Below, one piece after another: positions 21,285-33,154 of a stretch of 64,000 nucleotides of DNA; position 1 is the first letter of the stretch; the number at the start of each line of letters is the position of its first letter. The DNA is taken from assembly GCA_028274465.1 (NCBI GenBank), contig CM051456.1:88460753-88524752 (forward strand). Direction: 5' to 3'. This stretch comes from Plantago ovata (lineage: Eukaryota > Streptophyta > Magnoliopsida > Lamiales > Plantaginaceae). The position numbers and the translations under genes are program-made. Under the pieces are notes generated by a model that was not told the DNA's origin, did not search any database, and saw only the letters and a program-made list of their open reading frames with translations.

Positions 21285-22715
21285 TTAAGCATAGAACTTC
21301 TGCAGGTTGGTGGCATTCCAGGTGTTCTTCAAGTCTCTTCTCTCCGAGTCCTTAAGACGGTAGCTTCCGTTGGAGTAAGCTTTCACTATTTTGTATGGTC
21401 CCTCCCACTTGCGATGCACGTTTCCAACATTCTCCAGTATTTCCGCCTTCCTTAGAACCAAGTCTCCTACTTGGAAGTCTCTCTCCTTCACACCCTTGTT
21501 GTAGGACTTTGCGATCAACGCTTGGTATCTCAGAATGTTGGCCAATGCAGTGGTTCTCGATTCCTCCAACGTCTCAAGGTCATACATCCTTGCCTCATGA
21601 TTATCTCCCGACTTGTATCCTTGGATCCTTGTGGTCTCCACAGCGATCTCAACTGGTATCACAGCCTCGGAGCCATAGACTAGTGAGAAAGGAGTCTCCC
21701 TTGTAGCAACTTTTGAAGTGGTTCTATAGGCCCATAGAACTCCATCCAATTCGTCCACCCAGTCTCCCTGGCATGCCTCAAACCTTCTCTTCAAGAGATC
21801 AACAAGTGTCTTATTGACAGCTTCGGTTTGTCCATTGGCTTGCGGGTATCCTACTGAAGTGAATCTTCTCTCAATCTTCATGGTCTCACACCATGCTTTG
21901 AACTTGGCTCCAGAAAACTGTGCGCCATTATCAGAAATTAAGATCCTTGGCAATCCAAAACGACAAACAATATTTTTCCATACAAAGTCCATGACTTTGT
22001 TCTCAGAGATTGTTGCCACTGCTTCAGCTTCTGCCCACTTGCTAAAATATTCCACAGCTACTATTATGAATTTCTTCTGGCCTGATCCCTTTGGAAAAGG
22101 TCCTACTATATCAATTCCCCACTGATCGAAAGGACAAGTGATCGTGGCTGGGATGAGTGGTCTTGCTGGGGCATGAGAAGTTTTGGCGAAGTATTGACAA
22201 TCTTCGCAGTTTTTTGCATAGGATGTTGCATCTTCTCTCAAGCTTGGCCAATAGTATCCTTGCCGGTAAATTTTCTGACCCAATGCCCTTCCTCCTGAAT
22301 GGTTTCCACAACTTCCCTTGTGTACTTCATCCAAGATTGCTTTTGCTTCTTCCTCATTTGCACATCGCAATTGTGCCCCTTTGAAGGACCACTTATACAG
22401 GTAATCTCCTTGGACAAAGAACTTCAATGATCTGGCTTTTAGCCTCCTTGCTTCACCCCGATCTTGTGGAAGGCTCCCTTTCAGGAGATAATCTGTCAAT
22501 GGGTGCATCCAACTGGTTCCCGGAGTTGTTGAGATTGAAAAGATTGGAAAGGTTTTGAGTCCTTGGTTCATGACGGATGAAGCTTCGACTCTCATCAAGA
22601 TAACGTTTCTTGTGTCTATTTCCCCCGAGGCGGATGCATATTTTGACAAAGCGTCTGCCCTTCCATTGAGGTCTCTTGAAAATTTCTCAATCTCACATTT
22701 CTCAAATTTTGTCAT
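21285..22715 (-). pseudogene. Gypsy integrase
   Basis: 476 codons remain open. In order: the end of the second RNase H (GRADALSKYAS), the zinc domain (HKGSCGNHSGG, then CEDCQYFAK), the core with WGIDIVGPFPKGSG, SDNGAQFSG and NGQTEAVNK (the D, D and E), and a C-terminal GPYKIVKAYSNGSYRL segment typical of the gypsy integrase end. The domain itself is intact, but stops upstream near 22770 and 22797 cut it off from the rest of pol. Confidence 0.9.
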
Positions 22716-22796
22716 TTCCTCTTGGATCTTAGACTTGTAAATGGATAGTACATCCTTCTTTGTACTCCATTTTCCGGAAATCTACTTCTCTGCTAG

Positions 22797-23864
22797 CTAA
22801 GAGTTGGTGAAGACTTTGATGTTTTTCACTTGAAGGGCCTTCGCCATTCGTAGTCCTATGAGGATAGCTTCGTACTCAGCCTCATTGTTAGAAACACTAA
22901 ACCCTAGAGTAACCGCATATTCAAGTTCAGCTCCTCCAGGACTTCGGATATAAATCCCTATCCCTCCATTTGTTCCTGATGATGATCCATCTACTTCTAA
23001 TACCCAGATCTCTTCTTGGTTGGAGGGTTCCTTTGGTTTTGGAGAGACGGTCTCCTTTTCCTTTAGGACCTCCTCAACATGTAGGATCATCTCCCTTGAG
23101 TATGTTTCTTTTCTCCTTTGCGCCTTTCCTGGTCTCTGAAGGGTGTTTTCTTCTATGTCCTCCCCTGGTGTTTTCCTTGTTGCCTCTTGAAAGGCTTTTA
23201 GGGCAAACTCCAAGTCTTTGAAACGCTGACTAACTAAAGAGTCTTGGTCTTCTATCACCAGCATGTTTGCCTCTGATGATTCTTTGGGATCTTCTTCTGC
23301 TGATTCCTTCCTTGGATACTCTACTAGGAAGTCGGCTATAACCTGAGTTTTTTTGGCTGACGGAGCCTGATAGTCAATTTCAAATCCACTGAGCTCGATT
23401 GCCCATCTAGCTAGTCTTCCTGACAACTCTAGTCTCCCCAAAACTTATTTGAGGGGCTGGCTAGTGAGTACTACCACTTTGTGAGACCCAAAATATGGTT
23501 TAAGTCTCCTCGCTGTGTAAACCAAGGCAAAGGCCAATCTTTCAATGTTCATATATCTCGTCTCCGCACCCGTAAGTGCCTTACTCAAATAATAGATTGG
23601 CATGTGATCATTCCCTTGGATCCGTACCAAGACGGAACTTATTGCCTCTGGGGTGGTTGCAAGGTAGAGATATAATGGTTCTCCGTCGACCGGCTTGGAT
23701 AACAAAGGTGGCGATAACAAGTACTGCTTCAGTTTCTCAAAAGCCTCTTCGCATTCCTTTGTCCATTCGAACTGATTACTCTTCCTTAGGACTTTGAAGA
23801 AAGGCAAATTCTTCTCGGCCGATCTCGAGATGAAACGGCTTAGGGAGATTGACTTCCCAACCAT
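22797..23864 (-). pseudogene. Gypsy dual RNase H (first and second domains)
   Basis: The first RNase H (23864-23445) follows RT: SRFISRSAEKNLPFF, FEKLKQYLLSPPLL, then the degenerate catalytic block. A TAA stop in place of CAA lies near 23442, in QPLK*VLGRLELSG. After a charged linker comes the second, archaeal-type RNase H (about 23000-22797), with WVLEVDGSSSGTNGGIG and NNEAEYEAILIGL holding Asp and Glu. It ends at FTNS with TAG in place of CAG. The pair of RNase H domains is diagnostic for the Tat lineage. Confidence 0.85.
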
Positions 23865-24790
23865 TGTTGTACCTCGTTGAGCGTCTTTGGCTGCGGAAGG
23901 TCAAGTATGGCTTTGATTTTCTCCGGGTTTGCCTCAATCCCCCTCTCAGTTACCGTGTAACCCAAAAACTTTCCTCCTTTGACTCCAAATGTGCACTTAG
24001 CAGGATTTAACTTCATGCCATATTTCCTCAAGATGGAGAAACATCTGTCCAAGTGAGCAATGTGTTGATCTTCTGTCTTGCTTTTTACCAACATGTCATC
24101 AACATAAACCTCCATTGTCTTTCCAAGCTCTTCCTTGAACATCTTGTTTACCAACCTTTGGTAGGTTGCTCCCGCATTTTTGAGACCGAATGGCATCACG
24201 TTGAAGCAGTATACATTGCCATTAGCGAAGAAGGCGGTCTTGGGTACATCCTCTTTGGCCATTTTGACCTGATAGAAGCCTTGGTACGCGTCCATAAAAC
24301 TTAAGAGAGCGCATCCAGCAGTGGAATCGACTAGCTGGTCGATTCGGGGAAGCGGATAGGGGTCCTTCGGGCAATACTTGTTGAGTTTTGTGAAGTTGTT
24401 GCACATCCTCCATTTGCCAGGTCCTTTCTCCACTAATACTACATTGCAGACCCAATCAGAGTATCTTACTTCTCTAATATGTCCAGCCTTAAGCAACCTT
24501 TGTACTTCTGCTTCAATGATGGCATTGTCCTCCGCACTGAAGTCTCTTCGTTTCTCTCGAATATGAGTAATTGACGGATCAACGTTCAGACGGTGAACAG
24601 CGACCCTTGGATCAATTCCTTTGAGATCTTCAGTACTCCATGCAAAGATATCATTGTTCCTTTTGAGGCACTCAATAAGTTTCATCTCCACCTCCAAGGT
24701 CATTTCAGTGCCAATCTTGGTAACTTTTTCGGTACTTCCTTCTACCACTTGAATCTCTTTCAGAGTTTCTTTTGCTTCTATCTTATTTTC
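23840..24790 (-). pseudogene. Gypsy reverse transcriptase
   Basis: An RVT_1 domain. Visible blocks are WVCNVVLVEKGPGKWRMC, the YPLPRIDQLVD segment, SFMDAYQGFYQVKM with the first Asp, MPFGLKNAGATYQRLVN, and the active site VYVDDMLVKS near 24100. The thumb continues with KCTFGVKGGKFLGY. A frame change at about 23870 separates it from RNase H, and another near 24790 from protease; the first is a mutation, the second could be either a mutation or a natural frameshift. Confidence 0.9.
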
Positions 24791-26580
24791 TTCGAAAAAC
24801 TTCTTCTTTTGGAAGTAGAAGGGATTGGTGGTATGACTTTGTAGTCCTCCAGTTCTTTAACTTCCCCTACTAACTGTTCCTTTGCCTTTCTCTGTAAAGC
24901 TCTCCTTTTTCTTTGAATGGGGCTTGGCTTCTTGGACTTTCTTTTCGAGTGACGGACTGAAAAGAAAGTATCCATAGGTTGACCAGTCCCATTAGCATCT
25001 CCTCTTCTGGTATGGGGACTTGAGACAGCCTTTGCTGAGAGACTATAGCATGCCCAAGCCTCTTGAATATTTCCTACCTCTTGACCGACTCCTCTCTTTG
25101 TAGGAAACTTCATTCTATTATGAACGGTTGACACCACCGCTTTGAATTGAGACAACGCTGGTCTTCCTAACACCACAAAATAATCAAAAGGCATGTCGAC
25201 TACTACAAAGGGAACATTCTTGGTGATCCTCTGGGGGTTTTTTCCCATTGACACCTGCAAGGTCAGGCTTCCCATTGAAATGATTGGTTGTCCTCCAAAT
25301 CCGACGAGCGCACTTGCAACTTCTCTGATTCCTTCCTTCCGGGGATCTATCCCCATCCTCTTCAAAGTTCCAGTGAATATTAAGTTGGCGGAACTTCCTG
25401 TATCCACTAGAACTCGTCCAATGGTGAATTTCGCAATGTCCAGCGCGACAACTAAAGGGACGCAAGGGTCATGGATTCCTCCCATTCCGGCACTCCTCAA
25501 TGGCAGCTCACTGTCGTCAAAGAATATGATGTTTGATCCTGGGGAAGCGACTTCTCCGTACTTAGAGTTGTACTCTAAGAGGTCCCTGGCCGTTTTGTCC
25601 CTCGCGCTCCTCGAGTCCCCTCCAGCTGGTCCTCCTGCTATGGTGAGGGCAAAAATTCTACCATTCACTGGCAAGTTCTCAAAGTCTTGGTCATGATCTT
25701 CTTGTTCTTTCCATCCTCCTTGGGTGGGAGGTGGAGGAGGTAAGGAGGCCTCTCCTCTTTTTGCTTCTGTTCTCTCATGCCTCGAGGGTTCATCCTTTGC
25801 CACATAGTTCGCAAGCTGTCCTCTGCGGACTAAGGTCTCAATTTCGGTCTTGAGAGTGAAGCACTCTTCCGTGGTGTGGCCCTTCCCTTTGTGGAACATG
25901 CAAAACTTATCAGAGTTCTTATTTCTCCTTGTCTCTTGAATGGGAGGAGGCCATTCAACATCAATATTTCTGGTCATAATAGTATGCAAGATGTCGGATC
26001 TTGGCCTATTAAGATCAGTATATGTGTCGTACCTCTTAGGCGGTTCCCCTCTCGGAGGAGATTTCTGATCTCTGAACTCACTTCTTTGGATACTCCCTTT
26101 GAGTAAATTGTGTCTCTGCTCGGGTTTCTTTCCCTTGGACTGGTTGTGATTCTGAGCTTGTTTTTTATTGTCTCTTTCTGCTTTCTGGTAATCCTTTTCC
26201 TTTTCTCTAGAAGAATTTGCTCTCACCTGAACCGTTTTCTGAAATTCTTCCGCCCTCAAAACGTCTTGGCAAAATTGTTCGAGCTCTTTGTAATTCTCTG
26301 TCCGAGAGTAGGAAAGCCTAAGTCTGAACTCCTCATTGGAGGTATTTCAATAGAGGTATTCCTTTCTCTGTTTTATGGTGTGCTCTTCCACCTGACAACA
26401 TGCCTCGTGGAATCTATCCAAAAAGGTTCTTAAGTCTTCTTTTGGGTTCTGTACTATCTCTGCTAAGTACTTCACTCCTCTCCTTCTTCTGATCGCCTTT
26501 TCAAACCTTTTGGTGAACTCCTGGCTGAGTTGTTTGTAACTCTTGATGGAGCCGTTCTCCAAACCTGTCCACCACACCAT
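24778..26580 (-). pseudogene. Gypsy gag C-terminal part and protease
   Basis: The frame opens with the capsid end (WWTGLENGSIKSYKQL and TFLDRFHEACCQV). After a TGA stop at 26347 it continues with a basic stretch and a CCHC-like knuckle, FCMFHKGKGHTTEECF, in which the second cysteine position is histidine, as is usual in this lineage. The aspartic protease has VLVDTGSSANLI near 25380 and the flap side VVVDMPFDYFVVLGRPAL near 25190. The last 60 residues are basic. Apart from the stop, the frame is open to 24778. Confidence 0.85.
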
Positions 26581-27797
26581 TGCATCTCCCGAAGGGTAGC
26601 GGGAAAGATTAATGCTTTGGTCCTAGAATCATGCCCATATGCATCCATTTTTGTTCCAAACTTAATCAAGTAATTGGTTGGACATGTAGTTCCATCATAG
26701 GTGTCAAGAGTAGGGAATCCTCTTTCAGTATTAACCCGATGGTCCCGGATCTCTTCACATAAGGCACTAGGCTCTTGGTCTATCTCTTGCTCTTTTTCTT
26801 TCACGGATGCTCTTAGAGCCTCTATTCGTGCCTTAAGTTCAGCTTCTTGAGCCCTCATTTCTCCCAAAGTAAGTTCCGCTGTCGGATGCGGATCGCTCCC
26901 CACTAGAGTAGGGAGTACCACTGGACCTCCAACTTTGTTCTCCATTCGGGTTTCAGGCAAGGTTTGTGTAACCATTTGGTTCAAGGGGATTTGGTTCTGA
27001 GTTACCATCTGAGTTTGTGGTAACATCTGAGTTTGTGCCACCACTTGAGTTTGAACCAATTGAGTTTGAACCAATTGAGTTTGAGGGATATTCTCATTTC
27101 CTTGCGCTTGGGATGCTCTGATCCTCCGGTCTATTATCTCTCTCAAATCATCTGGAGCCCCTTGGGGTCCTAACCGTGACTGAACACGAGAAGGTCCAAC
27201 TCGATCTTGTATCGGCCTTGAATTAGCTCGAGATTGTGCTCCATCCTCTCTATGTTGCACCACCTGATTTGCTCTTCCTTGTGCTTGTTGCTGGACTACT
27301 TGTTGTTGTATCCTCGCAACGTCATCCGGTGCAAAACAACATTGGATCGTTAAAAGGAGCAATCCAAATTGTTCTTCTCCCATTCCATAGTCCGTTGGTC
27401 TTACAACTTGCCCATTTGGCAAAGTGAATTGTAGTGTAGCTGGATCCTGAGGAACGACGGGTTGTGGTGGTTGTGGAGGAGCAATGGGATTTGGTGGTTG
27501 TGGTGGTGGTGCTACAGGAGCGAGTGGTGCTGGTTGAGAATGCACTCGAAGAACTCCATACCCACTCACAACGGGGATTGCATTCGGGTTGTGATTACCC
27601 GGGCCTTCATTCCTCTCGGTTACACTTGCACTTGCTCCATCCTCCATCTCCATATCAACATTATTATTTCTATGCGTCCTTGTAGCTGCGGTTCCTCTTC
27701 CACCTCCTCTTCCTCCTAATGGGGGACGGCCCCGAGGACGGGAGGGTTGAGGGTTTCTTGCCGCTTGAGCAATTCTGGTACTCTTCCTATTAACCAT
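26472..27797 (-). pseudogene. Gypsy gag N-terminal part
   Basis: The start at 27797 is the first ATG after the PBS (about 50 bases). The first 40 residues are basic with RGRPPLGGRGGG. Then come proline-rich (PPQPPNPIAPPQPPQP) and glutamine-rich blocks, with a QTQ-type short repeat near 26990-27090. A coiled-coil segment (AELTLGEMRAQEAELKAR) precedes the capsid start (FPTLDTYDGTTCPTNYL). A one-base frame change near 26600 moves the capsid to the frame of the next entry. Confidence 0.85.
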
Positions 27798-27843
27798 TTT
27801 GTAGGACTCTTGCTAGTAGGACAAATGGTAACCTTTTGTTCAG

Positions 27844-27862
27844 GTTCCCACAGACGGCGCCA
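27844..27862 (-). promoter_or_regulatory. Primer binding site of the gypsy element
   Basis: On the minus strand TGGCGCCGTCTGTGGGAAC begins two bases after the 5' LTR end. The first nine bases, TGGCGCCGT, pair with a tRNA 3' end ACGGCGCCA, as in plant tRNA-Asp; the rest does not clearly match, so the primer tRNA is left open. Confidence 0.75.
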
Positions 27863-27864
27863 AA

Positions 27865-28674
27865 TGTTGATGGGTAAATTATCAAGTCCTTCGAATACGT
27901 TCTAAAGCGTTCCTCTTAACTTCAGCCTCCTTCTATTGCAAGTGATGTCCTGAGAATAACTTGAGGGGGAGATTAGTAACTATTTTCCGATTTGTCTAGT
28001 GATCAAACCGGGTAATCGACTTTACGGTTAGAGTGTTGAAAGCCACTCTAGTGTATATAGTATAAAGTAGGTTAGATATTGATTACCTTTAGAGTTGAAT
28101 GGTGTCCTCTATTTATAGTGTTTCCCAAATAGTGATAGGACTCCTGGGATTGCGCCAAGTGTACGACTATGATTGAATCTCAAGGCTAAAAGCCCATTAG
28201 CTGGCTTAATGGGCCTGGCCCACGTACCAAATTAGGGTTTCTTCAGGGCCAAGTAGGTAATTTCACGCTTTAAGGAACGTTCCAGGATTCTGTCCCGTTC
28301 CTGCGTCCGACAAGGTGTCCGATACACGGCCCGGCGTTCGAGGTACCGTCCGATATCATGTGGCCTTGTTCACTTTAGATGGGCCATGTAGAAACTTTCG
28401 TAGGATCCGACCAAATCGTGACTCGCGCGTCTCGTCCGATACCAAGTTATGTGTCGGACATATATCTTGAGGTATCGGACTTGAGATTTCGCCCGTCATC
28501 CTTGGAGATTCTCGCGCTATATGTCGGACCCGGGTTCCGAGTAACACCTTTCTGGGAGTGATCTCTTTGTCGGACTAGGGCTTATATGTCGGACATGTGT
28601 GCCCTAGCCGCCAAGGTAAGTCGTCCCTTAGTTCGTACCGCGAACCGGATATAATCCAACATTAACAATTAACA
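27865..28674 (-). repeat. 5' LTR of the gypsy element
   Basis: 810 bp, matching the LTR at 14957-15771 with about 22 substitutions and a 12-base deletion near 28350. At its outer end ATTAACA is duplicated (28661-28674), after which the ATTAG target duplication follows. Confidence 0.9.
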
Positions 28675-28679
28675 ATTAG

Positions 28680-30105
28680 ATTGGCCGAAGAGATAATTAG
28701 AAAGGGGGAAATAGAGTGGCTCTCGTTGGATCAATCAAAATTTGGAACAACCATACTTGAGTAATCTGCAAATGAGTTTCAAGAGATAACTTTGACTAGT
28801 GACTAATAATTTGGAGTACGTGGAGTTACTATGGTAATTGCCCATGGATGACTCATGAAGTGAATAAGGTGGAGGTGGATTAACTTGGGGTTTAAGATTA
28901 GAAAATTTACATGAAGGGAAAAGCTTTTCGAGTCGTTGCAAACTCGGCTTTCTATCACCGACTTAAATGTAGGTCTTTATTATATATTTATTCTAATTTA
29001 TTAAATTTTGATAAAAATATATAAATGTGTAGTTATACCCCTACTTTCAAAAAATTCATTTAAATAATTTAAATAAATTCTTACTATTTTATAAGTATTA
29101 AATTAAAAATAAACATTTACTTTAACTAAAATTCAAATTAACCAATATATATCAAATTAATTTCAACAACAATTCAATGGAATATTCGTTTTCCATAATC
29201 TAATAGCACTAGCTATCAACATTTGTAGAGGACAATAACATAGGCTTATTTTTTTAGCTACGAAGTATATTATTTAGAAGTGTTCGATAGTTTATGTATC
29301 ATTAAAATAGATAAATTAATTGTGATCAATTAACTTTGATTTGTGATTAAGATTAATTAATAAGGTTTACGTATATGTAATCATATAAATTGAAATTAAG
29401 GGCATTATAGTTAATTTGTATTTTTGTGGTGATTTTTAATGTTAAAGAAAATTAATTATAATCCATCGTACAAAAAATGACATTGAACCGAAATGAATGG
29501 ATGAGATTAAATTAAGCGTCACATGACAACTATTGAATGAAGACCTGCGTTTAGGTCGGTACAGAGTCGACCTCAGAATAGAAAGCCCCAACTAAGTTTA
29601 GTAGAAACTCTCAACTTGTACTACAAATCAATAATCGTAGAAACACATGATCTCAACATCGAGAATTAAATATATTTTACATTTGTACTATATAAGTTTA
29701 TTAAAGTGTTCCACATGTATGCGGTTTATTTTATTTATCAAATTTTTCTCTGAACCTCGTTTGATATGTTAAAATGATAAATTTTATTTTTAACTAAGTG
29801 ACTAAAATCTTGGGCGTTACACTTGTCACTTCTATAGGATCATCATACTCCTGCTACTTGCTAATGAAATTCTCTAGTTCAAAAAAAGGAAAAAGTATAC
29901 TTGCATATAGGGATAGTGGAATACGCACACCAAGATTAGAGCAAGTGTGCTTAATTTTAGATAACACAAGGTATATCCATGTAATTTTAAAATTACTATG
30001 TACATTTTTACACATTTCAAAAAACATGGAATATATCTATGCATTTTTTCCGGGAAGCTCTTTGGTTAAGATTACAAACAATATAAAACAATATAATATA
30101 CACTC
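28680..30105. other. Intergenic, AT-rich, no gene seen
   Basis: Host DNA between the gypsy insertion and the GDSL gene. Long AT-rich tracts without a supported reading frame. The last part, up to 30105, holds the 3' UTR of the GDSL gene. Confidence 0.5.
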
Positions 30106-33099
30106 TCATCCTGATAACTCCTGTTTCTTCTTGCTTAACAGATAACTAAAAGATGGTTGACAATAAGTGCCATTAACAAATGCATGAGCCATGACCTTAT
30201 ACATCCCTTCAGTCGAGTGGACACCATCCCAGTTCACATACTGTGACGGATGTGCACACGACGTGGTGGAGTTAGGCGAACCACATGTATCAAAATAGTT
30301 AAAATTGTACATCCCACCACCGTTACCACAACACGTTTTGTAAAGCTCCTTGAACCCGTACTTGCTCCCGCTCTTCATAACTTCACTGTATGCACTGTAA
30401 TAGTCCGCGTAAACTATGGTGGATTTCGGGAACTTTTGCCTGAACATGTTGATCTTAGCAAGAAGTGCAGTGTTGTGAGAAGTGGTTTGGTTGTTTAGAC
30501 TGCCAACACAGCCCATGGCATCTCTGTCATTTGAAGTGTACATTGACATAGTTAGGCTTAGGCACCCTCTTGGAGGGAGACCTTGCACTACTACATATTT
30601 TGCACCCTTTGGTAGTAATGCCTATTTAAGGTGTTCAAAAAGAAAATTTGGGTTACATATATATAAACATTCAGTTGCAAATAAATTATCACACTTATAA
30701 AAGACTAAACAGAATTAGAATTATATTATGGAGGTAGTATTTAATCATCTATTACTCATAAATTCAACCGATACAAGATTAAACTTCAAATAAATTCAGT
30801 TATATGTTTATATAAAGAATTTTATTTTCGTCTAAACAAAATTGAACTAAATGAAGTTGAATAGAATTGAACTAAACATAACTGACTAATGTTGAACTTA
30901 ATAAACTTTATTTGTAGTATAAAATACAACTAAACAAATTTGAACTGAACAGAACGGTATGGAACTGAAATTAATGAGTTTTCTGTCAAAGAGATCGAAC
31001 AAAGAGTCTTATAAACTGTTTTTTTCGTTTGAATAGAACTGAACATATTTGAATGAAATTAAACAGGATTTGATTGAATTGAACATAACTTTATAAAGTT
31101 AAACCGAACAGGACTGAACATAACTGGGCGAAACTGAAATTAATGAGTTTTCAGACGATGATAACAGATTCTTAGTAAAAATTTATAATTTAAATAATTT
31201 CAAATCAGTTTACATTTATTTTTTATAACTTCAAAGTATGTTTAATTCAATTTAGATTCAGTTTAGAATTGTTCAACTGAATTAAATCAAACACATGGTA
31301 AGTAATTTGTAGGTGTTAAATTAGTTAATTATTTAGTAAACTAAATAGATAATAAGTTAGTTGATTTGTTAAATATAAAAGGGAAAGTTATATATAAGTG
31401 ACACGAACACTAATCCATTACAAAAACAAAAATGTCCAATCTCGCTCATAATATAATATAACAGTCCAGTCCAACTCGCTATTTTTATTACAAATTAGTC
31501 CAATCTATTATTTTAATCACTTATCCCACACACTCTCTTGCTCGTTCAACTCATCATTCATATTGTATGCTTCGTTATGCATGTTATTGATGATAGATGT
31601 CTACAAACGGTGTGACTACCTACGTCTATCGCTTGCTAACATATGAAGAAGCCATGTTAATATGCATACTATCTACTATCAACCGCTTTAATCATATATT
31701 TGAATCTCGTAGTATTTATATCTATCGTTTATTGTTAGTGTTTACTATTGCAACCAATTATTTTCACAATTATTCCAACTATTTGCATTCGATTGAATTA
31801 AATAGAAGTAATTAGGAACAACTTAGTTAAATCCCTAGAATCCGACACTCAAGTTAGCTTACCATTACACTTTTGAAAAAACATTACTATTACATAGTTT
31901 TTAAAAAAAGTTAGTTTAAAAAAAAAGAAAAAAGTTAGTTTGTTTAGTTTAACAAGTTAGTTCCAAAAATATTTAGTTTCCCAAATTAATTTTATAAGTT
32001 AATTTAAAACAAAAATTATTTCAAAAGCTAGTTTCACAAGTTAATTTTAAAAAAACATTACTTTAAAACTTAGTTCCACGAGTAAATTAGTTTCATAAAA
32101 AGCTAGTTTAACAAGTTAATTTCAGAAAAATAATAGTTTTATACAAGTAATTTCAATAAAAAAAAGTTAGTTTGAAAAAAAATTAGTTTTACAACTTCAT
32201 TTATTAAAAAAGGTAGTTTTCGAAAAGAATTAATTTCACAAGTCGGTTTTGCATGTTAATTTCATTTCCCTCCGTTCCAAATCAAACTTTCTAAACTGAC
32301 TTTTTTTTCATGACTGTAATCTCCTGACTTTTTTTTCATGACTGTAATCTCCTATAACAAACTTATTTCGCATGTCAATAAGTGGATGTACACTTATAAG
32401 CTTCTGGAACTTATAAGCTAGTCGATAAGATAAAGGTTATTACATGTCAATAAAGGTTATTACCTGTAGAAAGGCCGTGACACTATTAATGGCGAGTTGT
32501 TGAATAGTTTGAGTTGTGACAGAAGTTCGAAAGCTATAACCATAATCATTGGCCCCAATTTCACCAACCCAAATCAATGCATCTCCAAACACAACCTCAC
32601 ACTCCTTAGCCGTACTCACCATGTTCTTACACCCCTTACTTCCTAAAATCTCATTGAACCAAGTCAGCTGCGTCTCAAGTGACTCTGGAGTTATGTTCAG
32701 CGTCAAGTTATTCTTGACAAAGAAGCTATGCACGATGGCCGTCGACCCGGCCACCGCGAAGTTGACACCATGCGACTTGTCCGCCTTCGGGTCTAAATGT
32801 GGGGGTAGAAAGGGTAGTGAAAGAGCTTGTGTGACAAAGTCGATGACTAGGCGGCCATCAGAATATCGGTTTGTAGCATGGTGGAAGAATGTTCGTCCAT
32901 ATGGGGGGTTGGACACGAATCTGAACACTTTTGGGAGGGTGTTGAAGCGGGTGTTGCCGGTGTCTGTGTAGGAGTCGCCGAAGGCATATATTTTGTTGAA
33001 TGGGCGGGGTTGGGTGGCGGAGGATGATATAGTTGTAGTGAAGAGTAATAATATGGTGAGAGTTATGAGGCTTATTTGTGATGAACTAGTTGATGCCAT
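30106..33099 (-). CDS. GDSL esterase/lipase, two exons
   Basis: Exon 1 is 33099-32464 and exon 2 is 30621-30106 (with stop); the 1,842-base intron has GTAATA/AATAG borders and is phase 0. The product is 383 residues, the usual size of plant GDSL proteins. Residues 1-28 form a secretion signal (hydrophobic LITLTILLLFTTTI). All SGNH blocks are present: FGDSYTDTGN with the catalytic Ser (near residue 42), GVNFAVAGSTA with the block II Gly, GEIGANDYG with the Asn, and DGVHSTEGMY with Asp and His near the C-terminus. It should be a secreted hydrolase acting on acyl or acetyl esters in the wall or apoplast; the substrate cannot be read from sequence. From memory it is closest to the Arabidopsis At3g48460 type. 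The frame is intact, so this is likely a working host gene. Confidence 0.9.
30830..32260. repeat. Degenerate short-repeat arrays in the GDSL intron
   Basis: Two stretches make up much of the intron. At 30830-31140 short GAACTGAACA/GAATTGAACT-like words recur; at about 31870-32260 the word AGTTAGTTT with A-runs recurs every 25-35 bases. Both look like decayed minisatellites. Neither disturbs the splice sites. Confidence 0.5.
32296..32351. repeat. Perfect 28-bp tandem duplication
   Basis: CTGACTTTTTTTTCATGACT and the eight bases after it are repeated without change (32296-32323 and 32324-32351), within the GDSL intron. A perfect copy suggests a recent slippage event. Confidence 0.85.
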
Positions 33100-33147
33100 T
33101 GTTTTGCGTTGATGTGATCCTGTTTTGCTACCTAGTGCTGTGTGAGG

Positions 33148-33154
33148 TATATAT
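33148..33154 (-). promoter_or_regulatory. Possible TATA box of the GDSL gene
   Basis: TATATAT lies 49-55 bases upstream of the ATG at 33099 on the minus strand. This would give a very short 5' UTR. No other clear TATA box was picked out nearby. Confidence 0.35.

Larger units (their letters stand above)
14957..28674 (-). mobile_element. Tat-lineage Ty3/gypsy retrotransposon with an antisense gene
   Basis: The 13.7-kb element is read on the minus strand: 5' LTR (27865-28674), PBS (27844-27862), gag, protease, RT, RNase H, a second RNase H, integrase (ending at 21285), a long 3' region, PPT and 3' LTR (14957-15771). RT before integrase is the gypsy order; a second RNase H before integrase and a large 3' region with extra ORFs are marks of the Tat lineage (Ogre/Retand-like). 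The two LTRs differ by about 22 substitutions and one 12-bp deletion over some 810 bp, as counted by eye, so the insertion is moderately young. Several stops and frame changes in gag-pol show that this copy cannot make its own proteins. An intron-containing gene on the plus strand occupies 16662-19865. Confidence 0.9.

Noticed and set aside
23870..24790. Programmed frameshift between gypsy protease and RT
   Set aside because: A frame change exists near 24790, but this copy has other plain mutations (near 26600 and 23870), and no slippery site was recognised. It cannot be told from decay without other copies.
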